64,000 nucleotides of DNA from Brachybacterium avium (GTDB lineage: Bacteria > Actinomycetota > Actinomycetes > Actinomycetales > Dermabacteraceae): the NCBI RefSeq assembly GCF_002216795.1, contig NZ_CP022316.1:2757205-2821204 (forward strand), written 5' to 3'. The position numbers were made by a program, and so were the translations under genes. Of this stretch, positions 10,341 through 19,508 are shown piece by piece. A model generated the notes under the pieces. The model was not told the DNA's origin. It did not search any database and worked only from the letters and a program-made list of their open reading frames with translations. Numbering within the stretch: position 1 is the first letter of the stretch; every line of letters starts with the position of its first letter.

Positions 10341-10870
10341 CCCTCCACCCCGCATCGCGGACCGGGCCGGGACAGGGGCGACGGCGCCTGGCAGCGCTCA
10401 TCCGCTCGCTGCTCCTGCTCCTGCTCGCCGTCGTGCTCTCGCTGCTGCTGATACTGCAGTGGGCGCAGTGGACCCTGGAGCCGAGGATGGTGCAGTACAT
10501 CGCCTCCTGGCTGCTGCGTCCCGCGTCGGGGTTCCTCTCGCTCACCCTGGTGCTGTGGCTGCTGTTCGTCGTGCCCCGTGCCCTGCGCTTCCTGGGCGGA
10601 GCGCGGCGCAGCGGGGGATCCGCCCCTCAGACGGGGGAGGCGGCGTCCGCCGAGTCGGAACCGGCCGGGTCGCAGGGCACGGACAGCGCGGGTGGGGACG
10701 GGCTTCGCGTCCCCACCGGCACCTTCCGGCAGCTGGATGCGGGCCATCGCCGGGAGATGGCCGCGGCGCTCGGCATCCCGTGGCGGGATGAGCTGATCCA
10801 CGATCACCAGAGCTGGGCGGTCGCCTGTCTCGAGGCCGCGCAGGCACGGGCCGCGACGCTGCGCCGCTGA
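10337..10870 (+). CDS. Membrane protein with GIPW motif, unknown function
   Basis: The protein is 177 aa. A basic N-terminus precedes two hydrophobic helices (LLLLLLAVVLSLLLILQW and FLSLTLVLWLLFVVPRAL), then a Ser/Glu-rich linker and a C-terminal helical segment with EMAAALGIPWRDEL. It looks like a shorter relative of the preceding gene. ATG 10337 overlaps the previous TGA by 4 nt, implying translational coupling. It converges with ackA. Confidence 0.7.
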   Translation: MTLHPASRTGPGQGRRRLAALIRSLLLLLLAVVLSLLLILQWAQWTLEPRMVQYIASWLLRPASGFLSLTLVLWLLFVVPRALRFLGGARRSGGSAPQTGEAASAESEPAGSQGTDSAGGDGLRVPTGTFRQLDAGHRREMAAALGIPWRDELIHDHQSWAVACLEAAQARAATLRR

Positions 10871-10925
10871 GGAGCCGGGCCGCGGCGGGGAGCAGCTCCG
10901 GGGCGGCGCCCGGCGCCGGGCATCC

Positions 10926-12143
10926 TCAGGCGGTGCGCGCCACCTCGGCGGCCTGCTGGGCGATCGAGAGCTCCTCGTTCGTCGGCACGATCATCACCGT
11001 CACCCGGGACTGCGGCGTGGAGATCACCCGAGCCTCCTTGCTGCGCACGGCATTCGCCTCGAGATCCAGCTCGATGCCGAGCTCCTCCAGGCCCGTCAGC
11101 AGCCGTTCGCGCACCATCGGCACGTTCTCGCCGATGCCCGCCGTGAACGTCAGCACGTCCAGCCCGCCGAGCACGTAGGTGTAGGAGCCGAGGTACTTGC
11201 GCAGCCGGTGCACGTAGATCTCGGTGGCGAGGGTCGCGGCCTCATCGCCCTCCTCGACCGCCCGGGTGATGTCCCGGAAGTCGCTCATCCCGCACATGCC
11301 CAGCATCCCCGAGCGCTTGTTGAGGATGTCGTCGATCTCGGCGGTGGCGAAGCCGGCGCGGCGGTGCAGGTGCAAGTAGATCGTGGGGTCGATGTCGCCG
11401 GTGCGGGTGCCCATCACGAGCCCCTCGAGCGGGGTCAGTCCCATGGAGGTCTCCACCGCCCGGTCCCCGAGCACGGCGGAGGCCGAGGCGCCGTTGCCCA
11501 GGTGCAGGACGATCTGCCGCAGCCCCGACACCTCGTGGCCCTGGCCGGCCAGGTGCTCGGAGACCGCCCGGGAGACGTACTGGTGGCTGGTCCCGTGGGC
11601 GCCGTAGCGGCGCACCTTGTACTCGGCCGCGATCTCGGGGTTCAGGGCATAGTTCGCCGCCGCCTCGGGCAGCGCGGTGAAGAAGGCGGTGTCGAACACG
11701 GCCACATGCGGCACCTCGGGCAGCAGCGCCAGGGCCCCGTCGATCCCGTCCACTGCCGCATAGTTGTGCAGCGGTGCGAGCTTGCCGAGGTCGTGGATGT
11801 CCCAGCGCACCTGGTCGTCGATGAGGACGGGCTCGGAGTACCGGGCCCCGCCCTGGACGACGCGATGGCCGACGGCGCGGATCCGGTCGTCGCTCAGCGA
11901 CAGACCGACGTCCTCGAAGAGGGACTGCACGATCGTCATCGCCGCCTTGTGGTCCGCCACTGGGCCCTCGAAGCCGGACTCCTGCTGACCCGCGGCGATG
12001 GTCGCGCTGCCGTTGTCCTGCCCGACCCGTTCGACGATGCCGGAGGCATCGACGGCACCGTCCACCGGGTCCAGCAGCTGGAACTTCAGCGAGGAGGAAC
12101 CGGAGTTGATGACGAGGATGCGAGGGGCGGTGGGATCTGCCAT
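10926..12143 (-). CDS. ackA: Acetate kinase
   Basis: The 405-aa enzyme interconverts acetyl phosphate plus ADP and acetate plus ATP. Signatures are VINSGSSSLKFQ near residue 10, FDTAFF, RRYGAHGTSHQYVS, HLGNGASA, GLTPLEGLVMGTRTGD and FTAGIGEN. ATG 12143 is supported by AGGAG 8 nt upstream. It lies 35 nt downstream of pta on the same strand, the usual pta-ackA operon that couples acetyl-CoA to ATP formation or acetate activation. Length and motifs are complete. Confidence 0.97.
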   Translation of the reverse strand: MADPTAPRILVINSGSSSLKFQLLDPVDGAVDASGIVERVGQDNGSATIAAGQQESGFEGPVADHKAAMTIVQSLFEDVGLSLSDDRIRAVGHRVVQGGARYSEPVLIDDQVRWDIHDLGKLAPLHNYAAVDGIDGALALLPEVPHVAVFDTAFFTALPEAAANYALNPEIAAEYKVRRYGAHGTSHQYVSRAVSEHLAGQGHEVSGLRQIVLHLGNGASASAVLGDRAVETSMGLTPLEGLVMGTRTGDIDPTIYLHLHRRAGFATAEIDDILNKRSGMLGMCGMSDFRDITRAVEEGDEAATLATEIYVHRLRKYLGSYTYVLGGLDVLTFTAGIGENVPMVRERLLTGLEELGIELDLEANAVRSKEARVISTPQSRVTVMIVPTNEELSIAQQAAEVARTA

Positions 12144-12178
12144 GGGGTGAGCTCCTAGGCGCTGGGGAGGGAGGGCCG

Positions 12179-14265
12179 TCAGTGGGCGGCGGACGAGGAG
12201 GGCTCGGCCTGCGCCTGTATCGCGGTGATGACCACGGTGTTGATGATGTCGTCCACCAGGGCGCCGCGGGAGAGGTCGTTGACCGGTTTGTTCAGGCCCT
12301 GCAGGACCGGGCCGATGGCGATCGCGCCGGCGGAGCGCTGGACGGCCTTGTAGGTGTTGTTGCCGGTGTTCAGGTCCGGGAAGACGAACACCGTCGCCCG
12401 GCCGGCGACCGAGGAGTCGGGCAGCTTCGTCTTCGCGACCGAGGCATCCACGGCTGCGTCGTACTGGATGGGACCCTCGACGTCGAGCTGCGGATCGGCC
12501 GCCCGCACCAGCGCGGTGGCCTCACGGACCTTGTCCACGTCCGCCCCGGTCCCGGAGGTGCCGGTGGAGTAGGAGAGCATCGCGATGCGGGGATCCACCC
12601 CGAACTGGGAGGCGGTCGTCGCGGACTGCACAGCGATGTCTGCGAGCTGCTCGGCGGTCGGATCGGGGTTCACCGCGCAGTCGCCGTAGACCAGCACCCG
12701 GTCCTCGAGAGCCATCAGGAACACCGAGGAGACGATCTTCGCGCCCGGCTTGGTCTTGATGATCTCGAAGGAGGGTCGAATGGTGTGGGCGGTGGAATGG
12801 GCCGCGCCGGAGACCATCCCGTCGGCCTCGCCCATCTGCACCATCATGGTGCCGAAGTAGGAGACGTCCTGGACCTTCTCGCGGGCCTGCTCCAGGGTGA
12901 CGCCCTTCTTCGCCCGCAGCCGCGCGTACTCGGCCCCGTAGCGCTGGACATGCTCCTCATCGTGCGGAGAGACGATCCCGGCCTCGGAGATGTCGTGCCC
13001 CAGCTGGGCGGCCTTCGCCCGGATGGAGTTCTCGTCCCCCAGCAGGATCAGCTCGGCGACGCCGCGGGCCAGGAGCGCCTCGGCGGCTGCGATGATCCGC
13101 GGCTCATCGCCCTCGGGCAGCACGATCCGCTTCTTCTCGCCGCGCGCCCGGCCCAGCAGCTCGAACTCGAACATCATCGGCGTGACGACCTCGCTGCGAC
13201 TCACCTCCAGGGCGGCCAGCAGTTCCGGGATCGGCAGGTGCTCGGCCACAGCGCGCCGGGCGGCATCCACCTTCTGGGGGCTGGCGACGTCCAACCGGCC
13301 CCGGGACCTCGCGACCATCAGGGCGGTGTCGAAGGTGGACAGATCGGTGGTGATGATCGGCAGGTCCTGCTGCACGCCGGTGATCAGGCGTCCCACCTCG
13401 TCCGGCACGTCGTAACCGCCGGTCAGCACGATCGAGGAGAGCGCGGGGAAGGTACCGGACTGCTGGGCCATCACCAGCCCCGGCAGCAGGTCGTACCGGT
13501 CTCCGGGGCGATCACGGTGCAGTTCTCGGTGAGCCGGCTGAGCACATTGGGCAGGCTCATCGCCGCGATGACCGTCCCGACGGCGACCCGGTCCAGCCAT
13601 TCGGGGTTGCCCTGCAGCAGGGTGCCGCCGACAGCATCCTTGAGCTCCTGCACGGTGGCGGCCAGGATCACCGGGTTCTCGGGGATCGCGGCGACCAGCG
13701 CCCCGGGCACCCGTGCGGCGACGGCCTCTCGGACCGAGTCCAGCGAGCCGGGCTCGGCCCGGTTGACGACGATGGCGATCGGCAGGGCGTGGTGCCCGCC
13801 GAACTCGCTGACGGATACCGTCGCGAGGGCGGCGATCTGGTCGGGGCTGCGGTCCAGACCGGACAGGACGATCACCACGGGCGCGCCCATATTGGCCGCC
13901 ACCTCGGCGTTGAACGCGAGCTCGGTGGGGTTGGCCAGGTCGTTGTAGTCAGATCCGAGGATCACCAGCACCGCATAGCGCTCGGCGAGCTCGCGGTGCT
14001 GGGCGAGGATCTGTTCATGGGCACCATCGGGGTCCGAGAGCACCAGCTGGTGATCCACCCCCAGCGCGTCCTCATACGTCTGATCCACCGCTGGATGGCT
14101 GGTGAGGAGGTCGACGGCGTAGTCGCGCGAGCGGCCGGACTGGACGACGGGGCGGAACACCCCGACGCGGTCGGATCGTGAGGCGAGGGCTTCGAGAAGG
14201 CCGAAAGCCACCATCGACTTGCCGGTCATCCCCTCCGGGCTGGCGATATAGACACTCTTGGACAC
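12179..14265 (-). CDS. pta: Phosphate acetyltransferase (apparent frameshift)
   Basis: The enzyme converts acetyl-CoA and phosphate to acetyl phosphate. The N-terminal part has a P-loop-like segment (ASPEGMTGKSM) and the DRTGG-type region; the C-terminal part is the catalytic PTA domain (RIVLPEGDEPRI, ...VFPDLNTGN). The two parts lie in different frames. The first runs out after NCTVIAP and the other resumes with DRYDLLPGLVMAQQ. Restoring one C on the + strand at about 13503-13504 joins them into a protein of about 695 aa, normal for long-type Pta. GTG 14265 is chosen because a -10 box TATGCT (14278-14273) lies 7 nt upstream. It is followed by ackA. Likely a sequence error rather than a pseudogene. 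Confidence 0.92.
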
Positions 14266-14661
14266 GGTCCCCAGCATAAGCGCGCCACCCGCCCGGGGCG
14301 CGGGACCGATGGGACCGGTCCGGTTCCCGTGCGCAGGTTCGTGGCCCGGCCCTGCAGTCGGATGGCCGCGCGGCAGGGAGGCGGGGCTGCCGGGACCCCA
14401 CTGGCCGCCGGGACCCCACTGGCCGCCGGGACCCCACTGGTCGGCGGGACCTCGATGTGAGATCAGCACGCGCAGGGCTGCACCGCTGTGAAACGACATA
14501 CCTCATAGTGTTAAAGTTCGTTACGATTCTGAGGGATCGCCTCGCGGCTGGTCCTCAGGCTCACTCCGACCATCGTCGACGCCTCATCTCGCGCTGGGGC
14601 CCGCGAACGGCCATCCAGCATCCGGTGCCGCACAGAGCGGCAGGTATCTCAAGGGAGAGAA
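14266..14661. other. Intergenic region between pta and the sugar ABC operon
   Basis: This 396-nt gap holds the pta leaderless promoter at its left end, the tandem repeat and the importer promoter. The right part is distinctly less GC-rich around 14490-14530. A -10-like TACGAT is at 14522-14527, which would give a leader of about 128 nt. CCTCA and TGAGG (about 14501-14533) form a short inverted repeat around this promoter, a possible operator for a sugar-responsive repressor. The ribosome site AAGGGAGAGAA precedes ATG 14662. Confidence 0.45.
14387..14451. repeat. 18-bp tandem repeat upstream of pta
   Basis: Two exact copies of CTGGCCGCCGGGACCCCA (14401-14418 and 14419-14436) are flanked by a partial copy before and a diverged copy after. 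The array lies in the gap between the divergent pta and sugar-importer genes. It could be translated as repeated QWGPG, but only in an upstream extension of pta that I reject. Confidence 0.8.
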
Positions 14662-15990
14662 ATGATTCACAGTGTCAAGAAAGGTAACAAGGCACTTTTC
14701 GGTGCCCTCGTCGCCTCCGTCCTCGTGATCAGCGGATGCGGCGGCACGGCAGAGTCGACCGACGAGGGGACCACCGGCGGCACCGCCGAGGACCCCGTCG
14801 TCATCCAGTACCTCCACCGTCTCCCCGACGGCGAGGGCATGACCCTGGTCCAGGACTCCATCGACCGCTTCAACGACGAGCACCCCGGCATCCGGGTCGA
14901 GGCCACCAAGTTCGATGGCCAGCCCGACGAGTCCTACGCGAAGATCCACCAGAGCGTGGTCGCCGGCGACGGACTGTGCCTGGCACAGGTCGGGTACGAC
15001 TCGATCGGCGCGACGTTCGTCGCCGGCGATCTGATGGATGTCACCGACTATGCCGACGAGTACACCGGCAACTATGCCGAGGGGCCGATGGCCCAGATGA
15101 CCGTGGGCGGCGCCGTCGTCGGCCTCCCGCAGGACACCGGCCCGCTGATCTACATGTACGACACCGCCGCGTTCGACGAGCTCGGCATCGAGGTCCCCAC
15201 CACCTGGGACGAGTTCTACGAGGCCGCCAAGACCGCCCGTGAGGACGGCAAGTACATCGGCACCTTCCAGACCGACGAGGTCAAGGCGCTCATGTCCGGG
15301 CAGGCCGCAGCAGCCGGGTCCACCTGGTTCGAGGGCACCGAGGACGGCTGGGAGGTGAGCCTGGATGACGAGGCCACCGCGCAGGTCGCCGAGGTCTACC
15401 AGAAGCTCATCGACGAGGACCTGATCAAGGTCGTCGGCCGGTGGGACACCTCCTTCACCGACGCCCTGGTCGGCGGCGAGATCATCGGCACCGTCGGCGC
15501 AGGCTGGGAGCCCGCCTTCTTCCTCGGCGACTTCGAGCAGGAGGAGACCTCCTGGGAGGTCGCCCATCTGCCCGCCTTCGATCCCGCCAACCCCTCCACC
15601 GGGCCCGACGGCGGCTCCGGAGTCGCCGTGGTCAAGGGCTGCGAGCACCCCGAGGAGGCGATGCTGGTGGCGAACTGGTACAACACCCAGGTCCCGGATC
15701 TGGTCTCGCAGGGCCTCGTGGTCGCCGCCACCACGGAGGAGCCGCAGACCCCGGAGAACATCAAGCAGCTGTGGAACGGCCAGGACGTCTACAGCGTCCT
15801 CGCCGAGGCGAACGACCGTATGAACCCCGACTTCGCCTTCGGCCCCACCTGGCCCTCGGTCGGTGCGGTCCTGAACGAGACCGGTGCGACGGTCTCCAAG
15901 GGAGGCACCTCGATGGAGGAGCTGTTCGAGGCCGGCCAGACCGCTGCCGTCACCTCCCTCGAGGATGCCGGACTGCCCGTCGTCGAGTGA
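14662..15990 (+). CDS. Sugar ABC transporter substrate-binding lipoprotein (CUT1-like)
   Basis: The protein is 442 aa. A basic start and hydrophobic segment end in the lipobox VISGC (Cys 26), so it is a lipid-anchored extracellular binding protein. The body matches family-1 solute-binding proteins (RFNDEHPGIRVEA, FDELGIEVPTTWDEFYEAAKTA, GQAAAAGSTWFEG). Two permease genes follow. The substrate is probably an oligosaccharide or glycoside but cannot be read from the sequence. No ATPase gene is nearby, so a shared MsiK-type ATPase elsewhere in the genome is likely (inference). Confidence 0.92.
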   Translation: MIHSVKKGNKALFGALVASVLVISGCGGTAESTDEGTTGGTAEDPVVIQYLHRLPDGEGMTLVQDSIDRFNDEHPGIRVEATKFDGQPDESYAKIHQSVVAGDGLCLAQVGYDSIGATFVAGDLMDVTDYADEYTGNYAEGPMAQMTVGGAVVGLPQDTGPLIYMYDTAAFDELGIEVPTTWDEFYEAAKTAREDGKYIGTFQTDEVKALMSGQAAAAGSTWFEGTEDGWEVSLDDEATAQVAEVYQKLIDEDLIKVVGRWDTSFTDALVGGEIIGTVGAGWEPAFFLGDFEQEETSWEVAHLPAFDPANPSTGPDGGSGVAVVKGCEHPEEAMLVANWYNTQVPDLVSQGLVVAATTEEPQTPENIKQLWNGQDVYSVLAEANDRMNPDFAFGPTWPSVGAVLNETGATVSKGGTSMEELFEAGQTAAVTSLEDAGLPVVE

Positions 15991-15995
15991 CCCCG

Positions 15996-16014
15996 CGGGC
16001 TCCCGAGGAGCCCG
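15996..16014 (+). other. Stem-loop just after the binding-protein stop
   Basis: CGGGCTCC (15996-16003) pairs with GGAGCCCG (16007-16014) around a 3-nt loop, a few bases after the TGA. Together with the larger hairpin at 16059-16095 it may partly terminate transcription or protect the upstream mRNA, giving more binding protein than permease. Confidence 0.45.
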
Positions 16015-16058
16015 GGTGATCCGGCCGAGGCCGGAGCGCCCAGATGCATGACCGTCGG

Positions 16059-16095
16059 CGGGCGGGGTGGGGACCACGGCGTCCCACCCCGCCCG
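16059..16095 (+). terminator. Strong hairpin inside the sugar ABC operon
   Basis: A stem of about 15 bp with one bulged G (16059-16074 against 16081-16095) encloses the loop CACGGC. It lies between the binding-protein gene and the first permease gene and has no T tract. Attenuating hairpins in this position are a known way to make binding protein exceed permease. Confidence 0.5.
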
Positions 16096-16138
16096 TCGTG
16101 CGGGCCGCACGCACACCCAGCAAGGAGAGCAGGAACAG

Positions 16139-17130
16139 GTGAGCACTCAGACCGCAACCGCACCTCCCACGGTGCGGCAGCCACGACGGAGCCGGGCACG
16201 GCGCCGCGAGGGATGGTCGGCTGGGCCTTCATGGCCCCCTTCGCCCTGCTGTTCCTCCTGGTCTTCATCGTCCCCATCCTGGCCTCCGTGAAGGAGTCCT
16301 TCTTCCGCCAGGTCGCGACCATCGACGAGGAATGCGCCAATCCGCTCTACGGCTGCACCACCGGATCCGCCGATGAGGTGGTCAGAAGCAGCTTCGTCGG
16401 GTGGGACAACTTCGTCTACGTGCTGACCAGCGAGATGTTCTGGTCCGGGGTGGGCCGCGTGATGCTCTTCGGCGCCGTCCAGGTGCCGGTGATGATCATC
16501 GCCTCGCTGTCCCTGGCCATCCTCATCGACTCCACCGTCCTCAAGCGGGTGACGGTCTTCCGGCTGGGCTACTTCCTGCCCTACGCGATCCCCGGCGTGA
16601 TCGCCGCCCTGGTGTGGACCTACCTGTACACCCCGGAGCTCTCACCGATCTCCGACGTGCTGGGCTGGTTCGGTCTCGAGGTCGACTTCTTCTCCACGAA
16701 CCTGCTGCTGTGGTCGATGGCCAACATCACCACCTGGACCTTCACCGGCTACAACATGCTGATCTTCCTCGCCGCGCTGCAGGCGATCCCCGGCGAGCTG
16801 TATGAGGCCGCCCGGATCGACGGCGCCAACGCCTGGCAGGTCGCCACCAGGATCAAGGTCCCCATGGTCCGCGGCGCCGCGATGCTCGCCGTGCTGCTGT
16901 CGATCATCGGCACGGTGCAGCTGTTCAACGAGCCCACGGTGCTGGCGGTGCGCAACGGCTGGATGGGCCCGGGCTACACGCCGATGATGATGGCCTACAA
17001 CACCGCCATCGGCGGCCAGATCTCGCCCTCCGGGGTGGGACCGGCCTCCGCGATCTCCCTGGTGATGGCGGTCCTGGCCGGACTGCTCGCGCTGGTGTAC
17101 ATGCTGGTCCAGAGGAGGCTTGCCAAGTGA
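16139..17130 (+). CDS. Sugar ABC transporter permease, MalF-like (apparent frameshift near start)
   Basis: This inner-membrane permease has about six helices and the EAA loop that contacts the ATPase (ELYEAARIDGANAWQVATRIKVP). The best start is GTG 16139, preceded by AAGGAGAGCAGGAA, giving STQTATAPPTVRQPRRSRARRREG. That frame does not lead into the membrane domain. Adding one G to the GGG at 16210-16212 joins it to MVGWAFMAPFALLFLL. Without the correction the only starts in the membrane frame lack a good ribosome site. The stop overlaps the next permease gene by 4 nt. Confidence 0.88.
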
Positions 17131-17975
17131 GCGCTGCATTGCGGACCCGTCGGAGCGCCAAGGTGCTCACCATCATCGTGCTGTCGGTGGTGCTGATCTA
17201 CTTCCTGTTCCCCATCTACTGGCTGCTGCTGGCCTCCACGAAGTCCAACGCGGCGATGACCACGAGCAACGGCTTCTGGTTCGCGGACGAGTTCCGCCTG
17301 AAGGAGAACTACGAGACGCTGATCGGCTGGACCCGCGGCTATTTCTGGCGCTGGGTGGGCAACTCTGTGCTCTACTCCACCGTGGCCGGCGCGGCGGGCA
17401 CGCTGATCTCGGTCTCCGCGGGCTACGCGATCGCGAAGTTCCGCTTCCCGGGGCGCACCGCGAGCGTCGGCATCATCTCGGCGGGACTGCTGCTGCCGAT
17501 CGCTCTGCTGACGATCCCGATGTTCATCGTGTTCCACTCGCTGGGGATGACCGACACCATCTGGGCGATCATCCTCCCCTCCTGCGTGAGCCCCTTCGGC
17601 GTCTTCCTGGGGATGATCTACGCGGACTCCTCGGTCCCCACCGAGCTGATCGAGGCGGCCCGCATCGACGGCGCCTCCGAGCTGCGGATCTTCTTCGATA
17701 TGGTGCTGCGACTGCTGGCCCCGGCGATGGTCACCATCTTCCTGTTCATCTTCGTGGCGACCTGGAACAACTTCCTGCTGCCCCTGATGATGCTGAACTC
17801 CGACTCGCTCAAGCCGATCACGCTGGGGCTGTACGGGATGATGAGCTACTTCGACCCGACCTACGGTGCCGTGATGCAGGGCGCCCTGCTCGGTGTGCTG
17901 CCCCTGATCGTGCTGTTCCTCGGCCTGCAGCGGTTCTGGCAGGCCGGCCTCGCCGCCGGAGCGGTCAAGGGCTGA
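17127..17975 (+). CDS. Sugar ABC transporter permease, MalG-like
   Basis: The protein is 282 aa with about six transmembrane helices. The EAA motif reads ELIEAARIDGASELRIFFDMVLRLLAP. It forms the second half of the membrane channel with the preceding permease. GTG 17127 overlaps the previous TGA (GTGA), implying translational coupling. The C-terminus FWQAGLAAGAVKG is typical of CUT1 permeases. No ATPase gene follows. Confidence 0.93.
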   Translation: MSAALRTRRSAKVLTIIVLSVVLIYFLFPIYWLLLASTKSNAAMTTSNGFWFADEFRLKENYETLIGWTRGYFWRWVGNSVLYSTVAGAAGTLISVSAGYAIAKFRFPGRTASVGIISAGLLLPIALLTIPMFIVFHSLGMTDTIWAIILPSCVSPFGVFLGMIYADSSVPTELIEAARIDGASELRIFFDMVLRLLAPAMVTIFLFIFVATWNNFLLPLMMLNSDSLKPITLGLYGMMSYFDPTYGAVMQGALLGVLPLIVLFLGLQRFWQAGLAAGAVKG

Positions 17976-18000
17976 GGGCCCGACGCGGCCGCCCGGGCCC
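17976..18000 (+). terminator. Hairpin after the sugar ABC operon
   Basis: GGGCCCG (17976-17982) pairs with CGGGCCC (17994-18000) around an 11-nt loop, starting immediately after the last permease stop. There is no T tract; moderate support as a terminator. Confidence 0.45.
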
Positions 18001-18067
18001 GCGCGGCAGGATGTGAGAGACGTCCCTGCCCAGGGTTCGTCCCAGCAGCGGCTCGTACCATGGGGGC

Positions 18068-19000
18068 ATGCTCCGCGTCGCTCTCCGTCCCCGGTTCCTG
18101 GGGATGCTCGCCCTGATGGTCGTGGCGACCGTCGTGTGCGGGCTGCTGGCCACCTGGCAGTGGGACCGGGCGCACGAGGTGATCACCGACCAGGCCGCAG
18201 GACCCGCCCAGCTGGGCGATATCCGCGGCGTGCTCGACGTGGGGAGCCCGGTCACCAACCAGATCGCGGGGGACACCGTCACGGCCACAGGCAGCTTCGA
18301 GACGGGCGAGCAGGTGCTCGTGCCGGATCGGAAGATCGGCGGCACCCAGGCCGTGCTGGTGGTCTCCTCCTTCCTCGTGGACCTGGACGACGGCACCCAG
18401 GCCCGCCTGCCGGTCGCTCGCGGCTGGCTGCCCGCGACCGATGTCACCGGGGCCGACGGGCAGATCGATCCCGCGCTCGCCCCCGTCGCCCCGCAGGGCG
18501 AGATCGAGATCTCCGGGCAGCTGGAAGCCAGCGAAGCGGCCCGCAGCGGCGTGGACGGGGGAGTGGTGGGCGAGATCGCGACCCCGCTGCTGGTCAACGA
18601 ATGGGGATCTCCGATGTACTCCGGCTACGTCTCCCTCGACGAGCCCTCCGGAGCGCTCGAGCCGCTGCCGGCGGCGGAGTCCGATTTCTCGCGCGGCCTG
18701 AACTGGCGGAACATCGGCTACTCCTTCCAGTGGGTGATCTTCGGCGGGTTCTTCCTCTACCTGTGGTGGCGTTCGGTGCGGACGACCCACCTCGACGAGG
18801 TCGCCGATCGTCGCGAGGCGATGCAGGCGCTGCTCGGCCACGACGACTCGAGCGCTGAGGCTCCCGCCGCCGACCCCAGCGCAGACGAGGCCCCCGCTGA
18901 CCGGGGCTCCCCACCCGAGCCCCAGCCGGCCAGTGCCGGTCCCTCCCGTACCTCGGCCGTCGACACGACGACCGGCCCTCCCTCCGACAAGGACGTGTGA
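18068..19000 (+). CDS. SURF1-family cytochrome oxidase assembly protein
   Basis: The 310-aa protein has the SURF1 plan: an N-terminal helix (FLGMLALMVVATVVCGLLATWQW), a large extracytoplasmic domain (VTATGSFETGEQVLVPDR, LPVARGWLP) and a second helix near residue 225 (FQWVIFGGFFLYLWWRSVR). SURF1 proteins help insert heme into heme-copper oxidases. A long Ala/Pro/Asp-rich cytoplasmic tail follows. The -10 box TACCAT (18056-18061) is 6 nt before ATG 18068, so it is probably leaderless. The DUF3817 gene follows after 3 nt. Confidence 0.9.
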   Translation: MLRVALRPRFLGMLALMVVATVVCGLLATWQWDRAHEVITDQAAGPAQLGDIRGVLDVGSPVTNQIAGDTVTATGSFETGEQVLVPDRKIGGTQAVLVVSSFLVDLDDGTQARLPVARGWLPATDVTGADGQIDPALAPVAPQGEIEISGQLEASEAARSGVDGGVVGEIATPLLVNEWGSPMYSGYVSLDEPSGALEPLPAAESDFSRGLNWRNIGYSFQWVIFGGFFLYLWWRSVRTTHLDEVADRREAMQALLGHDDSSAEAPAADPSADEAPADRGSPPEPQPASAGPSRTSAVDTTTGPPSDKDV

Positions 19001-19003
19001 CCC

Positions 19004-19405
19004 GTGCCTGCTCCCCGCCCCCTCGACGAAGTCGCTGCCAGGACCTCCTTCGCCCGCTTCCGCGTGGCCTCCATCGTGGAGGGCATCGCCCTGCTGGTGC
19101 TGGTCTCGATCATGGTGATGCGGTACGTGGTGTTCGGCGGCGATGTCGCCTTCACCACCACCTCGGATCAATGGACCCAGATCTCGAAGGTCTGGTCCCC
19201 GATCCACGGCCTGATCTACATGGTCTACGTGGTCCTCGGCTTCGACCTGTGGCTGAAGATGCGCTGGGGACTGCCGCGGATGCTGCTGCTGATGTTCTTC
19301 GGCGTGATCCCGGTGCTGTCCTTCTTCGGGGAGCGCTGGACCCATCAGCGGGTCGAGTCCGACCTCGCCCGCCGTCCCACCCTGCAGGACGAGGCCCGCG
19401 CCTGA
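19004..19405 (+). CDS. DUF3817 membrane protein
   Basis: The 133-aa protein has three helices. It begins with RFRVASIVEGIALLVLV, has the conserved SPIHGLIYMVYV segment and ends with LMFFGVIPVLSFFGERW. DUF3817 proteins are small membrane proteins of unknown function, and in Actinobacteria I recall them often lying just upstream of guaA, as here. GTG 19004 starts 3 nt after the SURF1 stop, so the two are likely co-transcribed. Confidence 0.87.
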   Translation: MPAPRPLDEVAARTSFARFRVASIVEGIALLVLVSIMVMRYVVFGGDVAFTTTSDQWTQISKVWSPIHGLIYMVYVVLGFDLWLKMRWGLPRMLLLMFFGVIPVLSFFGERWTHQRVESDLARRPTLQDEARA

Positions 19406-19495
19406 GCCCCCGCGGGGCTGAGCCCCGGCCGCAGGCGTGACGAGGATTGCCCCCGCCGCTGCCGGACTCCCGCGCCCTGGAGCCGGGCACCCACG

Positions 19496-19501
19496 TAGAC
19501 T
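19496..19501 (+). promoter_or_regulatory. -10 box of leaderless guaA promoter
   Basis: TAGACT is followed by 7 nt and GTG 19509. No ribosome site is present. The hexamer and spacing match those of guaB3. Confidence 0.62.
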
Positions 19502-19508
19502 CTCTCGG

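Noticed and set aside
12182-13948. 588-residue plus-strand open frame across pta
   Set aside because: It is a mirror of the pta reading frame with no recognisable domain.
12179-14265. pta as a real pseudogene or as two separate genes
   Set aside because: Both halves match one long Pta continuously across the break, and ackA directly downstream is intact.
14278-14499. Longer N-terminus for pta including QWGPG repeats
   Set aside because: It would begin upstream of the -10 box, is low complexity, and has no family similarity; GTG 14265 is better placed.
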